Shown piece by piece: positions 1 through 7,620 of a stretch of DNA of 24,698 nucleotides. The stretch is from a virus. The DNA lies in the IMG/VR virus record IMGVR_UViG_3300030099_000627, positions 1-24,698 of that record; one strand, given 5' to 3'. Each line of letters opens with the position of its first letter. The first letter of the stretch is position 1. A program made the position numbers and the translations under genes. The notes under the pieces were generated by a model. That model was not told the DNA's origin, did not search any database, and was given only the letters and a program-made list of their open reading frames with translations.

Positions 1-116
1 ACACGATAAATGTAACTAAACCAATGGTCATCTTTGGGTGTTGGTGTTACTGCTGCTATAACTGAAGCTATAGATATTATTGCTGTAACCCATGCTAATA
101 CATTAAATATATTCAT
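1..116 (-). CDS. Small membrane protein, 3' end beyond window
   Basis: Minus-strand reading from ATG at 116-114 gives MNIFNVLAWVTAIISIASV followed by IAAVTPTPKDDHW, then runs off the left edge with no stop. Residues about 4-24 form one hydrophobic segment, so this is a single-pass membrane protein. GGAGAA (121-126) lies just upstream of the ATG and supports the start. Small proteins of this shape, with a PTPKDD-type motif after the membrane segment, occur in marine phages; a holin-like role is possible but not shown. Last visible gene of the minus-strand block. Confidence 0.6.
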   Translation of the reverse strand, partial: MNIFNVLAWVTAIISIASVIAAVTPTPKDDHWFSYIYR

Positions 117-126
117 ATTTTTCTCC

Positions 127-375
127 CTAATTTTCTATAGTTTTGGTCTCTGTTTCTAAAACTTCATTTGCTTGTTCTTTTGCAGAATCAACAAATGCTT
201 TTTCAAAAACGCTTTTACTGGCTTGAACTTGGTCTAATTGAAATTTTATTCGTGCTTCTTGATTGGTTAAATCAAGTATTTGTGAGTGTAAGTATTTTTG
301 TTGTGGTGTTAAATCAGACACTTTCATTTCTTTATCATCTAACATTACCACTGATTCTTCGTTTTGTTTAGTCAT
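127..375 (-). CDS. Small coiled-coil phage protein (DUF6447-like)
   Basis: 82 residues. After a short N-terminus comes a pattern of acidic residues, a 'DLTPQQKYLHSQI' segment, then a long heptad-like helix (about residues 30-70) rich in Q, K, E and A. This resembles small phage proteins of the DUF6447 type (a short 'dgkey..dlsde' start followed by a two-helix coiled coil); the assignment is by pattern only. It is the penultimate visible gene of the virion block, 9 nt after the preceding gene, and stops next to the RBS of the following membrane protein. Function unknown; it may be a minor virion or assembly protein. Confidence 0.7.
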   Translation of the reverse strand: MTKQNEESVVMLDDKEMKVSDLTPQQKYLHSQILDLTNQEARIKFQLDQVQASKSVFEKAFVDSAKEQANEVLETETKTIEN

Positions 376-384
376 TTTCTCTCC

Positions 385-732
385 TTATGAACTTAATGTT
401 TTTGTTACACTAGATGGATTAATTTTTTCAGCTATATCTTCTGATAATGCTGTTTTCATTTCAGTAACTTTATCACTACCCAATGCAGCCTCAACCCAAG
501 CTTGTACATCACTATTACTTAAAGTTGACCAGTTTTTAAAATTAGATAAATCAGATGTATCTAGTAGTTGCGCACCAAAGTAAGACTGTGACCAATAATA
601 ACCATCTTCATCTTTATTAGTATCGTCTGTAGCTGTTAATTTCCAATGCACTGTATGAACTACATTTGATTTACCACTTTTTGAAGGGTAAGTATCACAA
701 GTTTTACAATCCCATGTATATCCTATTGCCAT
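385..732 (-). CDS. Conserved phage protein (DUF7936-like)
   Basis: 115 residues with the pattern 'V.HTVHWKLTATD.......YYWSQSYFGAQLL' followed by 'VQAWVEAALGSDKV..MKTALSEDIAEKINP'. That order (a beta-rich first half with a W-x-(L/C)-TATD strand, then a helical W-V-x-x-ALG-x-x-x-V segment) matches a small family found beside tail-fibre genes in many marine phages (DUF7936-like). Two Cys near the N-terminus (CKTC, about residues 9-12) are unusual. It starts 2 nt after the S74 fibre stop. Likely a virion-associated accessory protein; biochemical role unknown. Confidence 0.7.
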   Translation of the reverse strand: MAIGYTWDCKTCDTYPSKSGKSNVVHTVHWKLTATDDTNKDEDGYYWSQSYFGAQLLDTSDLSNFKNWSTLSNSDVQAWVEAALGSDKVTEMKTALSEDIAEKINPSSVTKTLSS

Positions 733-734
733 AT

Positions 735-2720
735 TTATTCTCCTTTTAAAGTTTGAATTTCAGATTGTAAGGCATCAATCTGTTCTTGTTGTTCTTTCAT
801 TCCTGCAATTAAATGAACAACTAATTTACTGTAATCCATTTGATAGTATTGTGTTCCTTTATTTAAGCTGACTGCATCGGGTACTAAATCTTTTACTTCT
901 TGTGCTATTAAACCTTCACTAGCTTTGTTATCTACTTTCCAGTTAAAAGCTACTGGATTTAATTCGTTAATTACATCTAAACCTCTTGCTACACCAGTAA
1001 CCTCTTTAAGCCTTCCATCAGAAGATGTGCTATAAGATGTTGATGTACCATTTGTTTTAATATCTCCAACAGTACCATTAGGATTTCTAAATTCTATAAG
1101 TTCTAAACTACCTGAACCAGTTGTAGCACAAATAAAGTTCATTCTGTCATTATTATCTACACTCATGGTAATACCACCTGTAGAACCAGTTGCTTCTCCT
1201 GTATGACCTCCAAAATTAACAGAGCCACCATTATTTATTTGTATTTGCGCAAGACCAGCAGCACCATTACTTCTATTGACACTAAGTTTTAATACACCTC
1301 TTTCACTTGTGCTTGGTCCTCTACAAGTTATAGCACCAAAACCTGATTCTTGGGACATAGAAATACTGTTCGCATCATTTGCGACAGCAGCACCAGTACA
1401 TCTTATATCTGCATTTGAAACTGATAAACCTGCGTTAGGACTGGTTAAATCATTACCGATTCCAACACGACCAGTTGAAGCAAGAAAAACTCTTGTAGCA
1501 CCAGCACCTGCATCAAATATAGCTAATCCATCTGATAAACCGCCATGTACATTTATAGCATATCTTCTAGCATCATTTTCCAAAGATATCCCAGATACAC
1601 TATCTGAGGCACTGTTTTTTATATGTAAAATAGAATCAGGGCTGGTTTCCCCAATAGCAAGTTTCCCATCACTGGTAAGACGCATTTTTTCACTTTCATC
1701 TACAACAAAAGTAAATGTTTGATTTGAATGAAATTCTAATGTTCCAGAAGACACACCAAGTCCTAAAATATTTGAAGAAGTATCTTCAAAAACTTTAAGT
1801 TTCATTTTTGATTTACTTCCTGCTGAATCTGCGAAAGTGCTACCTAAATTAAGTTCAATAGGAGAAGATGTTGATGCACCACTACCTACAGAACCCAAAG
1901 TTACATTTGAATTAAATGTAGCTGCACCTGCTGCTGACATATCCAAAAGCAGAGCAGTTATTGCAGAAGAACCATCTGTACCTGTCAAGAATATGTCTTT
2001 ATCAGCAATACTCGCATCAATTATTAAATCAGAGCCACCACCTTTTCCAATTTTACCAAATTGTGTTCCACCATCTTTAAAAATTATATCTGCACCATCT
2101 GCATCAAGAATAATATCTCCTGCAACATCTATTGTTAAGTCACCACTAGATAAATCTATTTCTGTTCCATCAATAGTTATGTTATCTATTGAGACACCTG
2201 CATCTGCTGTAACTGCACCTGTAACTCCTAAAGTACCTCCTATAGTAGCGTTACCACTAGCGCTTAACACATCTATTGTTGTTGTACCTGCTAAATTTAA
2301 ATCAGTAAACGCATCTATTATTGCAGCACCTGAACCAGCACCATCAGAGTAGACGGCTTTCACATGACCTGCAGGTATGGTTACATTAGCACCACTACCT
2401 TGCGAAATAATTATGTTTTGTGAACCAGATGTAGCGTTTTCTATAAACCACATTTTGCTAACAGTATTTGGTCCAAGCGTGATGGTACAAGCACTATCAA
2501 GTGTACCTGTATATTTTAAATAAATACTCCTGCCTTCGTCTGTTGCTCCATCTGCTATAGTTGTTGCATGAGTATCTGCATTTGTAGTAATAGCTTCTGT
2601 GCCAAAGCTAAAAGCTTCAGCAATAAGTTCTAAATTAGTATTAGTGCTGTCGCCCCATGTACCTGATTCATCACCAGTTGCTATTTCTTTTAATCTTAAA
2701 TCATTTGTATATGCTGCCAT
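735..2720 (-). CDS. Tail fibre/spike with C-terminal S74 chaperone domain
   Basis: 661 residues. The N-terminal part (about 1-60, AAYTNDLRLKEIATGDESGTW) resembles virion-attachment ends of marine phage fibres. The middle is low-complexity beta-repeat sequence (GTTTIDV..., DLTIDVAGDIILDADGADI, 'LTSDGKLAIGETSPDSILHI'), typical of trimeric fibres. The C-terminus is an intramolecular chaperone of peptidase family S74: SDGRLKE at 567-573 supplies the Ser567/Lys572 pair spaced as in endosialidase chaperones, followed by LDVINELNPVAFNWK, GLIAQEV and a terminal coiled coil (about 630-661). Family knowledge: the domain folds the trimer, then cleaves itself off just before the Ser, which would release about 95 residues. 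Likely the receptor-binding fibre. Start ATG at 2720-2718 has an RBS-like AGGAATA upstream. Confidence 0.9.
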   Translation of the reverse strand: MAAYTNDLRLKEIATGDESGTWGDSTNTNLELIAEAFSFGTEAITTNADTHATTIADGATDEGRSIYLKYTGTLDSACTITLGPNTVSKMWFIENATSGSQNIIISQGSGANVTIPAGHVKAVYSDGAGSGAAIIDAFTDLNLAGTTTIDVLSASGNATIGGTLGVTGAVTADAGVSIDNITIDGTEIDLSSGDLTIDVAGDIILDADGADIIFKDGGTQFGKIGKGGGSDLIIDASIADKDIFLTGTDGSSAITALLLDMSAAGAATFNSNVTLGSVGSGASTSSPIELNLGSTFADSAGSKSKMKLKVFEDTSSNILGLGVSSGTLEFHSNQTFTFVVDESEKMRLTSDGKLAIGETSPDSILHIKNSASDSVSGISLENDARRYAINVHGGLSDGLAIFDAGAGATRVFLASTGRVGIGNDLTSPNAGLSVSNADIRCTGAAVANDANSISMSQESGFGAITCRGPSTSERGVLKLSVNRSNGAAGLAQIQINNGGSVNFGGHTGEATGSTGGITMSVDNNDRMNFICATTGSGSLELIEFRNPNGTVGDIKTNGTSTSYSTSSDGRLKEVTGVARGLDVINELNPVAFNWKVDNKASEGLIAQEVKDLVPDAVSLNKGTQYYQMDYSKLVVHLIAGMKEQQEQIDALQSEIQTLKGE

Positions 2721-2734
2721 ATTTTATTCCTATA

Positions 2735-3394
2735 TTAAGCTACCTCTGTCCATTCTGGGTCTTGGGTAGTATTTATATTACTATAATTTGGTATTTGTGT
2801 ATCATCTACTAAAGTCCAAATATTTACTCCTTGTACTCCTCCTGTAGCATTTACACCTGTTACATCTACATTAGCATCTGCTTTTGGAGTTACAGTGCCT
2901 AAACTTGTTGTACCAGATAATCCTGTTATTGAAAGTATATTATTAGTAATTAAACTTATACTTCCTAATCCACTTGTTCCAGATACTCCATTTGGAGATA
3001 CTGTAGCTCCTGCTGATACTGATTCATCACCAAGAGTTCCTACTGAAGCAGTACCTGAAACTCCTGTAACAGCAGCACCTGCCGTTATAGCATTACCTAG
3101 TGCTGATGTACCTTCGTTACCTGTAGCAGAAATATTTGCATCTGCTGTAACTATTTCATCACCTAAAGCAGATGTACCAACATTTCCTGTTGGTGATATA
3201 TTAGCAGTACCAGTAACAGTTTCATTACCTAATGCAGATGTAGCACCAACTCCAGTTACACTAACTAGAGCTTTAGCTATTACTGTTTCACTACCAAGTG
3301 CAGAAGTACCAGCAACACCTGTTACTTCTACTATAGTTGCTGCAGGTTGACCCCAAGGACCAATACCCCAACCGGCTCGACCCCAACCAGCCAT
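2735..3394 (-). CDS. Glycine-rich tandem-repeat virion protein
   Basis: 219 residues. It opens with a Trp/Gly cluster (MAGWGRAGWGIGPWGQ), followed by about eight degenerate repeats of 19-25 residues built on V-T-G-V-x-G-T-S-A-L-G-x-E-x-V-x-A-x-A-x-V-S, and closes with a non-repeat tail (IWTLVDDTQIPNYSNI, ending PEWTEV). Such GWG-start repeat proteins lie beside fibre genes in marine podoviruses; the repeats suggest an extended beta-structured virion or fibre-accessory protein. It lies 4 nt after the preceding gene and 14 nt before the S74 fibre. No enzymatic motif seen. Confidence 0.7.
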   Translation of the reverse strand: MAGWGRAGWGIGPWGQPAATIVEVTGVAGTSALGSETVIAKALVSVTGVGATSALGNETVTGTANISPTGNVGTSALGDEIVTADANISATGNEGTSALGNAITAGAAVTGVSGTASVGTLGDESVSAGATVSPNGVSGTSGLGSISLITNNILSITGLSGTTSLGTVTPKADANVDVTGVNATGGVQGVNIWTLVDDTQIPNYSNINTTQDPEWTEVA

Positions 3395-3397
3395 TTA

Positions 3398-3829
3398 TTA
3401 AGCTATTCTTATAATGGCGTTAGAAGCATCTGCTGTTGGAAATTGAATTGTAAAATCACCTGCTGTTGAAGTTTTATCTCCGCCAAAAGCTAAAACAGCA
3501 ACTGCTGGGTCTCCTGAAGCACTATCATTAAATATTAATGCTCCATTAGCAGTTATAGTAGCTGTACTAAATGTTAAATCAGCAAAGTCTGTTAAGGCAG
3601 TTGTGCCTGAAGTAGTTGGTGTAACATTAGTTAATGCCCCACCTTTAGCTGTATAACCTGTACCACTTACTTCATTTGAAGTTGAATATGCAGTTGTACT
3701 AGCACCTAAAGATGCTGAACTTGTATATAAAGCAAGTCTAAATGTATTACCGCTTGAATTAGTAAAATCGTGTGTAGCTGTCATTAATTCTTTTTTAAAT
3801 GAAGTACACATAGCTTGTGAAATTGCCAT
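3398..3829 (-). CDS. Conserved virion structural protein
   Basis: 143 residues with a short helical start (MAISQAMCTSFKKELM) then beta-rich Ser/Thr/Gly sequence: 'FRLALYTSSASLGASTTAYS', 'EVSGTGYTAKGGALTN', 'GALIFNDSASGDPAVAVLAFGGDK', 'GDFTIQFPTADASNAIIRI'. This is a recurrent protein of marine phage tail regions (the ALYTSSA... GYTAGG pattern), taken as a virion component. Its start overlaps the preceding stop by one base (TAATG), so translation is probably coupled. Exact position in the particle unknown. Confidence 0.7.
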   Translation of the reverse strand: MAISQAMCTSFKKELMTATHDFTNSSGNTFRLALYTSSASLGASTTAYSTSNEVSGTGYTAKGGALTNVTPTTSGTTALTDFADLTFSTATITANGALIFNDSASGDPAVAVLAFGGDKTSTAGDFTIQFPTADASNAIIRIA

Positions 3830-4119
3830 TAAAGTCTCCTTATAATATCAGCCATATCTTTATGACCTTGTTTTTGTAATAATCCTGCTACAGTAGCTCT
3901 ATCACTAGCTATAGCTTGTTTTAAATATAATAAAACAACTTGTGTCATACTATCTTTAAATGCTTGTGCTTGTGCTTTAACCATTGGGTCTGCACTATCA
4001 CTAATAGAAATTAATTTATCTATTATTCTTTCAGTCCAATATTCTGGACTTAAACCTTTATTGTTTGTTGTTTTAACTTCTATATCACCTATGGTTGTTT
4101 GAACATCTACACTAAACAT
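3829..4119 (-). CDS. Conserved small phage protein, unknown function
   Basis: 96 residues, mostly alpha-helical by composition: a short beta start (MFSVDVQTTIGDIEVKTTNNKG), then 'PEYWTERIIDKLISISDSADPMVKAQAQAFKDSMTQVVLLYLKQAI' and a C-terminal 'AGLLQKQGHKDMADIIRRL'. It overlaps both neighbours by a single base, placing it in a tight unit with the adaptor-like gene before it and the virion protein after it. I recognise the shape from marine phage structural clusters but no function; an assembly or connector accessory role is inference. Confidence 0.65.
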   Translation of the reverse strand: MFSVDVQTTIGDIEVKTTNNKGLSPEYWTERIIDKLISISDSADPMVKAQAQAFKDSMTQVVLLYLKQAIASDRATVAGLLQKQGHKDMADIIRRL

Positions 4120-4760
4120 TATGTTCTCTCTACTCTTACAACATCATCTCTATAAGTATCCACAGTGTTATATCCTTCACCTAAAACTTTTAATCTTGAC
4201 ATAGACTCTAAATATCTTTTTTCATATTGATTCATTAAATCCATATCTCCTTTCATATACATATATCCTTCTATTAAAGAACCATATAGTAACGCATTTC
4301 TTGCATTAGTTGATAACCATGTTGTACCACTATCAGAACCTGCTGTTATAGAATCTGGTCTATAAAAATAATGTAATTCTGCTGTAAAATTTGCATTAGG
4401 TGTAGGTCCAACTATAAAAGTAGTATCATCAAATAAAGCATAATGTTTTGGTATTCCTGTAGTTGATGCGTTTGGATAAGCTTCTCTAATAAAGTTTACA
4501 TCTTTAAATAATAAAAAAGATTGTTCATCTGAATTAGTTATAGACAAAGAAAAATTATCTAAAAAGTCTGTTGGTGTAGCTAAATATTTATTACCTGAAG
4601 TTATAGTTCCTTCTACATTTTTTCTAAAATTAGGAAGTCTTACAGTTTTTAATATTCTTTCTTCTGCTTGTTTTATAACATTGTCTATATTAGAAACAAA
4701 ACTTGTTTCTGTATTTTGTAAATAATCTTGTATTAAACTTTTTAACTCTGACAATGTCAT
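4119..4760 (-). CDS. Putative head-tail adaptor protein (SU10 adaptor-like)
   Basis: 213 residues. The N-terminus (TLSELKSLIQDYLQNTETSFVSNI, then IDNVIKQAEERILKTVRLP) is the helical signature of phage adaptor proteins that attach below the portal ring in podoviruses such as SU10. The middle is beta-rich (LATPTDFLDNFSLSIT, HYALFDDTTFIVGP, ELHYFYRPDSI) and the C-terminus helical (WLSTNARNALLYGSLIEGYMYMKGD...YEKRYLESMSRLK). This alpha-beta-alpha layout and length fit an adaptor or tail-tubular A-type connector. One-base overlap with the next gene. Alternative: another neck protein of the same superfamily. Confidence 0.7.
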   Translation of the reverse strand: MTLSELKSLIQDYLQNTETSFVSNIDNVIKQAEERILKTVRLPNFRKNVEGTITSGNKYLATPTDFLDNFSLSITNSDEQSFLLFKDVNFIREAYPNASTTGIPKHYALFDDTTFIVGPTPNANFTAELHYFYRPDSITAGSDSGTTWLSTNARNALLYGSLIEGYMYMKGDMDLMNQYEKRYLESMSRLKVLGEGYNTVDTYRDDVVRVERT

Positions 4761-4762
4761 TC

Positions 4763-4939
4763 TTATTTTCTCTTAGTATTTCTTTTAATAGATTTTTTTC
4801 TTTTTGGTGCTTTTACTATACTTAATCTTTTTTGGTCTTTATTAATTTTTTCTAGTTTTTTAGCCTGTGCAGCATGTAACTTACTTGCTTTTTTTAAACC
4901 TTTTATAATTTCATTTAAATCTTTTGTGTAATGAGCCAT
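4763..4939 (-). CDS. Small Lys-rich protein, partial paralogue of the 6864-7148 product
   Basis: 58 residues, start ATG at 4939-4937, stop TAA at 4765-4763. The first 30 residues (LNEIIKGLKKASKLHAAQAKK at positions 8 on, then LEKI) match LNKVIKGLKKASKTHAGQAKT then LESI near the N-terminus of the 6864-7148 product almost residue for residue. The C-terminal half is instead a short basic tail (KRLSIVKAPKRKKSIKRNTKRK). Spacing of 2-4 nt from both neighbours fits a real gene. The matching helix suggests duplication of a shared module; its job, perhaps binding DNA or a virion partner, is unknown. Confidence 0.7.
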   Translation of the reverse strand: MAHYTKDLNEIIKGLKKASKLHAAQAKKLEKINKDQKRLSIVKAPKRKKSIKRNTKRK

Positions 4940-4943
4940 ATTA

Positions 4944-5258
4944 TTATCCTGTTGTTATTGTTACTTTACCTATTGCACCACGCATTATTAATCCTGTTCC
5001 CGTTACTGGGTCAAAACCAAACAACTCTCTCGAATCTGCTTCTCCAGTATCAACTCTTGCATCATATAAAGTTTGTGGGTCTATGGTTGATACAAGGTTT
5101 ACATCTAATTGTGGTTGGTCTGGGTCATAACAAGTATGGCAAACTCTTAAACCATTTCTAACTTTATTTTCTGTTTCGTATTTAAGTTCATACAACTTAT
5201 AAGTAAAGCCACATCTATCACAAATACCTAAAGCTTTTTTTCCTGCTGCGTATGCCAT
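4944..5258 (-). CDS. Putative zinc-ribbon virion-locus protein
   Basis: 104 residues. Two CxxC pairs, C13-x2-C16 and C40-x2-C43, form a treble-clef or zinc-ribbon-like site (ALGICDRCGFTYKLYELKYE ... GLRVCHTCYDPDQPQ). The second half (LYDARVDTGEADSRELFGFD, then GLIMRGAIGKVTITTG) is beta-rich. Proteins with this CDRCG ... CxxCYDPDQPQ layout recur in virion clusters of marine phages and are thought to be structural. It ends 4 nt before the small paralogue gene and starts 2 nt after the preceding stop. Zinc binding is inferred from the four cysteines. Confidence 0.7.
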   Translation of the reverse strand: MAYAAGKKALGICDRCGFTYKLYELKYETENKVRNGLRVCHTCYDPDQPQLDVNLVSTIDPQTLYDARVDTGEADSRELFGFDPVTGTGLIMRGAIGKVTITTG

Positions 5259-5260
5259 AA

Positions 5261-5953
5261 TTAAATGTGATTATTAAATGGAACAAATCTTACTGATGCT
5301 CTTTCTCTATCAGCATCACTAACATCATTCCATAATTCTTCATACTTTTGTTTTATCATTGGTACTTTTTGTAAAGCATCATTGTTTTTACAAGCAATAT
5401 TATAAGCTAATCCATAAGTCATACATGGTAAATATCTAGTTGGTACAGCTGTATTATTACTAGCGACATTTCCTGTATCTTCTATTTTTTTTACATAAAA
5501 ATATACTAATGTATATGTTTCATTACCATCTGGAGATGACCATAATTTAACTGTAGGTGTGCTAATATTTCTATCAAAGTAAAATAAACTAGGTTTACCT
5601 TTATTTAATTTATTAGCTATATGTGCGTATTCACTTACAGATATTCTTCTAAGTGTTTGGTCAACTTGTTTGTTTACATCACTAGCATCTGTTCTTATAA
5701 AGGCTTCTATTATATCTAACACATTACTATCTAATGTGTAATCTGATGTGCCCTCTGTTAATGTTTGTGTAGCTTCTTCTACACTAAAAAGATTAAGACC
5801 TCTATTCTGCCACTCTAAAAATAATAAATCTAAAGCTCTCCTAGCTGTTTTATATTCATAGCCTGAACGCAATTCAAGACCGCATAACTCGTATGCTTCT
5901 TCAATAATATCACTTAAATCTAAATTAAATGTTGTTGTTCCGCTTGTAGCCAT
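5261..5953 (-). CDS. Putative connector/neck protein
   Basis: 230 residues. It begins with a beta segment and a conserved helical region (FNLDLSDIIEEAYELCGLEL, then YKTARRALDLLFLEWQNRGLNLFSVEE), then 'ATQTLTEGTSDYTLDSNVLDIIEAFIRT', 'FDRNISTPTVKLWSSPDGNETY' and a helical C-terminal region (YLPCMTYGLAYNIACKNND...KQKYEELW). This follows the head-to-tail connector layout common in marine podoviruses: D-I-I-E-E-A-Y-E near the start, a Tyr-rich core strand and helices at the end. Distinct from, but similar in shape to, the 4119-4760 product, so the two may be partners in the neck. Exact role inferred. Confidence 0.65.
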   Translation of the reverse strand: MATSGTTTFNLDLSDIIEEAYELCGLELRSGYEYKTARRALDLLFLEWQNRGLNLFSVEEATQTLTEGTSDYTLDSNVLDIIEAFIRTDASDVNKQVDQTLRRISVSEYAHIANKLNKGKPSLFYFDRNISTPTVKLWSSPDGNETYTLVYFYVKKIEDTGNVASNNTAVPTRYLPCMTYGLAYNIACKNNDALQKVPMIKQKYEELWNDVSDADRERASVRFVPFNNHI

Positions 5954-6189
5954 TATCTATACCTTGCTGTTTTTTTTGCTATCTTTTTAGGTTGTTTTAC
6001 AAATTGTTTACCTTTTTTAGCACCTGCTGCTTTGGCTCTATTTGTTGCTCTTTTTTCTGCTGCACTTAATGATTTCCATGCTTTGTCAGGCAAATATCTT
6101 TTTTTACCTTTGCTTGGTTTTCCATCTGAAGTTCGCCATTTTTGTTTACCCCAGTCTTTTAAAGACCTTTGTGATTTTTTTAATGGCAT
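5953..6189 (-). CDS. Small basic protein (DUF5872-like first half)
   Basis: 78 residues, very rich in Lys/Arg. The core 'SLKDWGKQKWRTSDGKPSKG' followed by 'KKRYLPDKAWKSLSAAEKRATNRAKAAGAKKGK' resembles one half of DUF5872-type proteins seen in phages and large DNA viruses. The other half (a 'TKPGLR ... GGKPGQWSARKAQ' motif) is encoded separately at 6864-7148. The C-terminal Lys/Arg-rich tail suggests nucleic-acid contact. It overlaps both neighbours by one base. Family assignment is from memory of the motif; function is unknown. Confidence 0.65.
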   Translation of the reverse strand: MPLKKSQRSLKDWGKQKWRTSDGKPSKGKKRYLPDKAWKSLSAAEKRATNRAKAAGAKKGKQFVKQPKKIAKKTARYR

Positions 6190-6863
6190 TAATCTTCCTC
6201 TTCAAAACCTTCACTATATAAATTATTAAATGTAATATCAGGACTTAAATAACTTTCATGTCCTTCTGCTGAATGTAAATATTGTGATGGTGCAAAATCT
6301 GGAGGTCCTTCTCCTGTTATCCATAATGCAGGACTTGTAGCTCTAACTCTATTATTAGGTAGTGCAACAAAATTACCCTTCCATTTACAATCTTCTGTTA
6401 TATATAAAACATGAGACTGTTTATGTTGTGCAGGACAATCTGCTATTGAGTTACCTGTGTAATCTACAGTAAACATATATTTAGCACGATAAAAACCATT
6501 ATCAATTTTTGCTATCCAAGGACTAGAGCTTACCCTGTCAATTACTACAACAGAATGATTTCTTGCTTCACAATCCCAAGGTTGTGCTAAATGGTCTTCC
6601 ATTGGTTCTCCCCATTCCTCAGAAGGTATGTCTGCTACTAAAGCTTGTATTGGCATACGAGCCCACATAGCTCCACCATGTACATCTTCATCATCATCAC
6701 AACCTGTAAACACAACTTGAAATGATAATGACCTATCAGGTATTGTATTTACTGCCATAGCTATAGCATGTAAATATTCTCCATGATACTTTTCGTGATT
6801 TGCTGTAAATTCTTTTCTTACCCAGCATTTAAAATAAGGTATATTACTTATGAGATAGGGCAT
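6189..6863 (-). CDS. Conserved phage protein of unknown function
   Basis: 224 residues, with a non-basic composition unlike its small neighbours. The start, MPYLISNIPYFKCWVRKEF, followed by a helical 'HGEYLHAIAMAVNTIPDRSLSFQVV', and later aromatic-rich segments ('GGAMWARMPIQALV', 'KIDNGFYRAKYMFTVDYTGN', 'VLYITEDCKWKGNFVALPNNRVRATSPALW') match the shape of a widespread marine-phage protein that lies in the virion cluster. No catalytic motif was recognised. Acidic C-terminus (EGFEEED). It starts directly after the preceding stop codon. Confidence 0.6.
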   Translation of the reverse strand: MPYLISNIPYFKCWVRKEFTANHEKYHGEYLHAIAMAVNTIPDRSLSFQVVFTGCDDDEDVHGGAMWARMPIQALVADIPSEEWGEPMEDHLAQPWDCEARNHSVVVIDRVSSSPWIAKIDNGFYRAKYMFTVDYTGNSIADCPAQHKQSHVLYITEDCKWKGNFVALPNNRVRATSPALWITGEGPPDFAPSQYLHSAEGHESYLSPDITFNNLYSEGFEEED

Positions 6864-7148
6864 TTATTTATATCCTCCACCAGCTTTTTTATAAGCTTTT
6901 GCCATCATTTGTGCTTTACGAGCAGACCATTGTCCGGGTTTTCCACCTTTACCACCTGCTTTAATTCTATTAAATATTCTTTTACGCAGTCCGGGTTTAG
7001 TATAATTACCAGCTTCATTTACTCTGCTTTTAGTTTTACCACCTTTTTTTAGTTCTATAGACTCTAAAGTTTTAGCCTGACCAGCATGTGTTTTACTTGC
7101 TTTTTTCAAACCTTTTATAACTTTATTTAATTTTAATGCTCTACTCAT
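6864..7148 (-). CDS. Basic protein with GKPGQWSARKAQ motif (DUF5872-like second half)
   Basis: 94 residues from ATG 7148-7146, which overlaps the preceding stop (TAATG) and has GAGG about 7 nt upstream. An in-frame upstream ATG at 7202 exists but lies inside the preceding gene, so I reject it. Residues 1-30 carry the LNKVIKGLKKASK...QAK module shared with the 4763-4939 product. The C-terminal half, 'YTKPGLRKRIFNRIKAGGKG' followed by 'GKPGQWSARKAQMMAKAYKKAGGGYK', matches the motif that in DUF5872-type proteins sits in one chain with the SLKDW...RYLP half, here encoded at 5953-6189. Looks like a duplicated and split module. Function unknown, probably nucleic-acid associated. Confidence 0.65.
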   Translation of the reverse strand: MSRALKLNKVIKGLKKASKTHAGQAKTLESIELKKGGKTKSRVNEAGNYTKPGLRKRIFNRIKAGGKGGKPGQWSARKAQMMAKAYKKAGGGYK

Positions 7149-7330
7149 TATATAAACCTCGCTAAAAATACTACGCCAACTATAAAAGGATAAACTGCCC
7201 AAATCATATTATCTAGTTTATCAAATCTTTTAGAACCATCTTCTAATCTTTTATCAATACTTTTGTATAATGCTTTACACTCTCTTTCATGTGATTCAAT
7301 AGCATTTAAAGCATCTTTAATTGTTGTCAT
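7148..7330 (-). CDS. Small membrane protein, holin- or XhlA-like layout
   Basis: 60 residues. An amphipathic, charged coiled-coil-like N-terminal part ('ALNAIESHERECKALYKSID' then 'KRLEDGSKRFDKLDN') is followed by one C-terminal hydrophobic segment (about 43-60, MIWAVYPFIVGVVFLARFI). The HERECxxxYxxI...RLxxGSxxFxxLxxMIW pattern is familiar from small marine-phage membrane proteins, some annotated as holin-like. Starts one base inside the preceding stop and ends overlapping the next start. A lysis role is possible but no endolysin is seen nearby. Confidence 0.65.
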   Translation of the reverse strand: MTTIKDALNAIESHERECKALYKSIDKRLEDGSKRFDKLDNMIWAVYPFIVGVVFLARFI

Positions 7331-7620
7331 TATTTTTTCCCATGTGCTTTCCTTATTGCTTCTTTACCTTTTTTAAATATACTTGCTACTTGTTTTTTGC
7401 CCATAACTTTTGCTCTTTGTTCACCTACAGTTAATATTTGTATTTTACGAGCATAAGGTTTTTTTATTCTTTTTACTTTTGCAACTGTTGCTCTAGCATC
7501 TGTTGGAGTTGCAAATTTAATGCTTACTGTATCTTTAGGATTTTCGTCAGTGTATAACCTACGACCAGAGCCTTTAGGTTTTTTACCTGTTCCTACTTTT
7601 GGGTCTCTTTTTCTTCGCAT
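7330..7620 (-). CDS. Conserved small basic phage protein
   Basis: 96 residues. Strongly conserved-looking start 'RRKRDPKVGTGKKPKGSGRR' followed by 'LYTDENPKDTVSIKFATPTDARATVAKV', then a basic helical region ('KKGKEAIRKAHGKK'). The DPKVGTGKKPKGSGRRLYTDENPKDTV block is a hallmark of a small protein encoded in virion clusters of many marine phages. The upstream codons in this frame contain a stop, so ATG 7620-7618 is the only reasonable start. It overlaps the 3' part of the preceding 35-codon ORF by 38 nt. Function unknown. Confidence 0.7.
   Translation of the reverse strand: MRRKRDPKVGTGKKPKGSGRRLYTDENPKDTVSIKFATPTDARATVAKVKRIKKPYARKIQILTVGEQRAKVMGKKQVASIFKKGKEAIRKAHGKK

Noticed and set aside
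1276-3350. Several long plus-strand frames opposite the fibre and repeat-protein genes
   Set aside because: Low-complexity shadows of the minus-strand repeats, without RBS or phage-like composition; similar shadows oppose the scaffold, capsid and portal genes.
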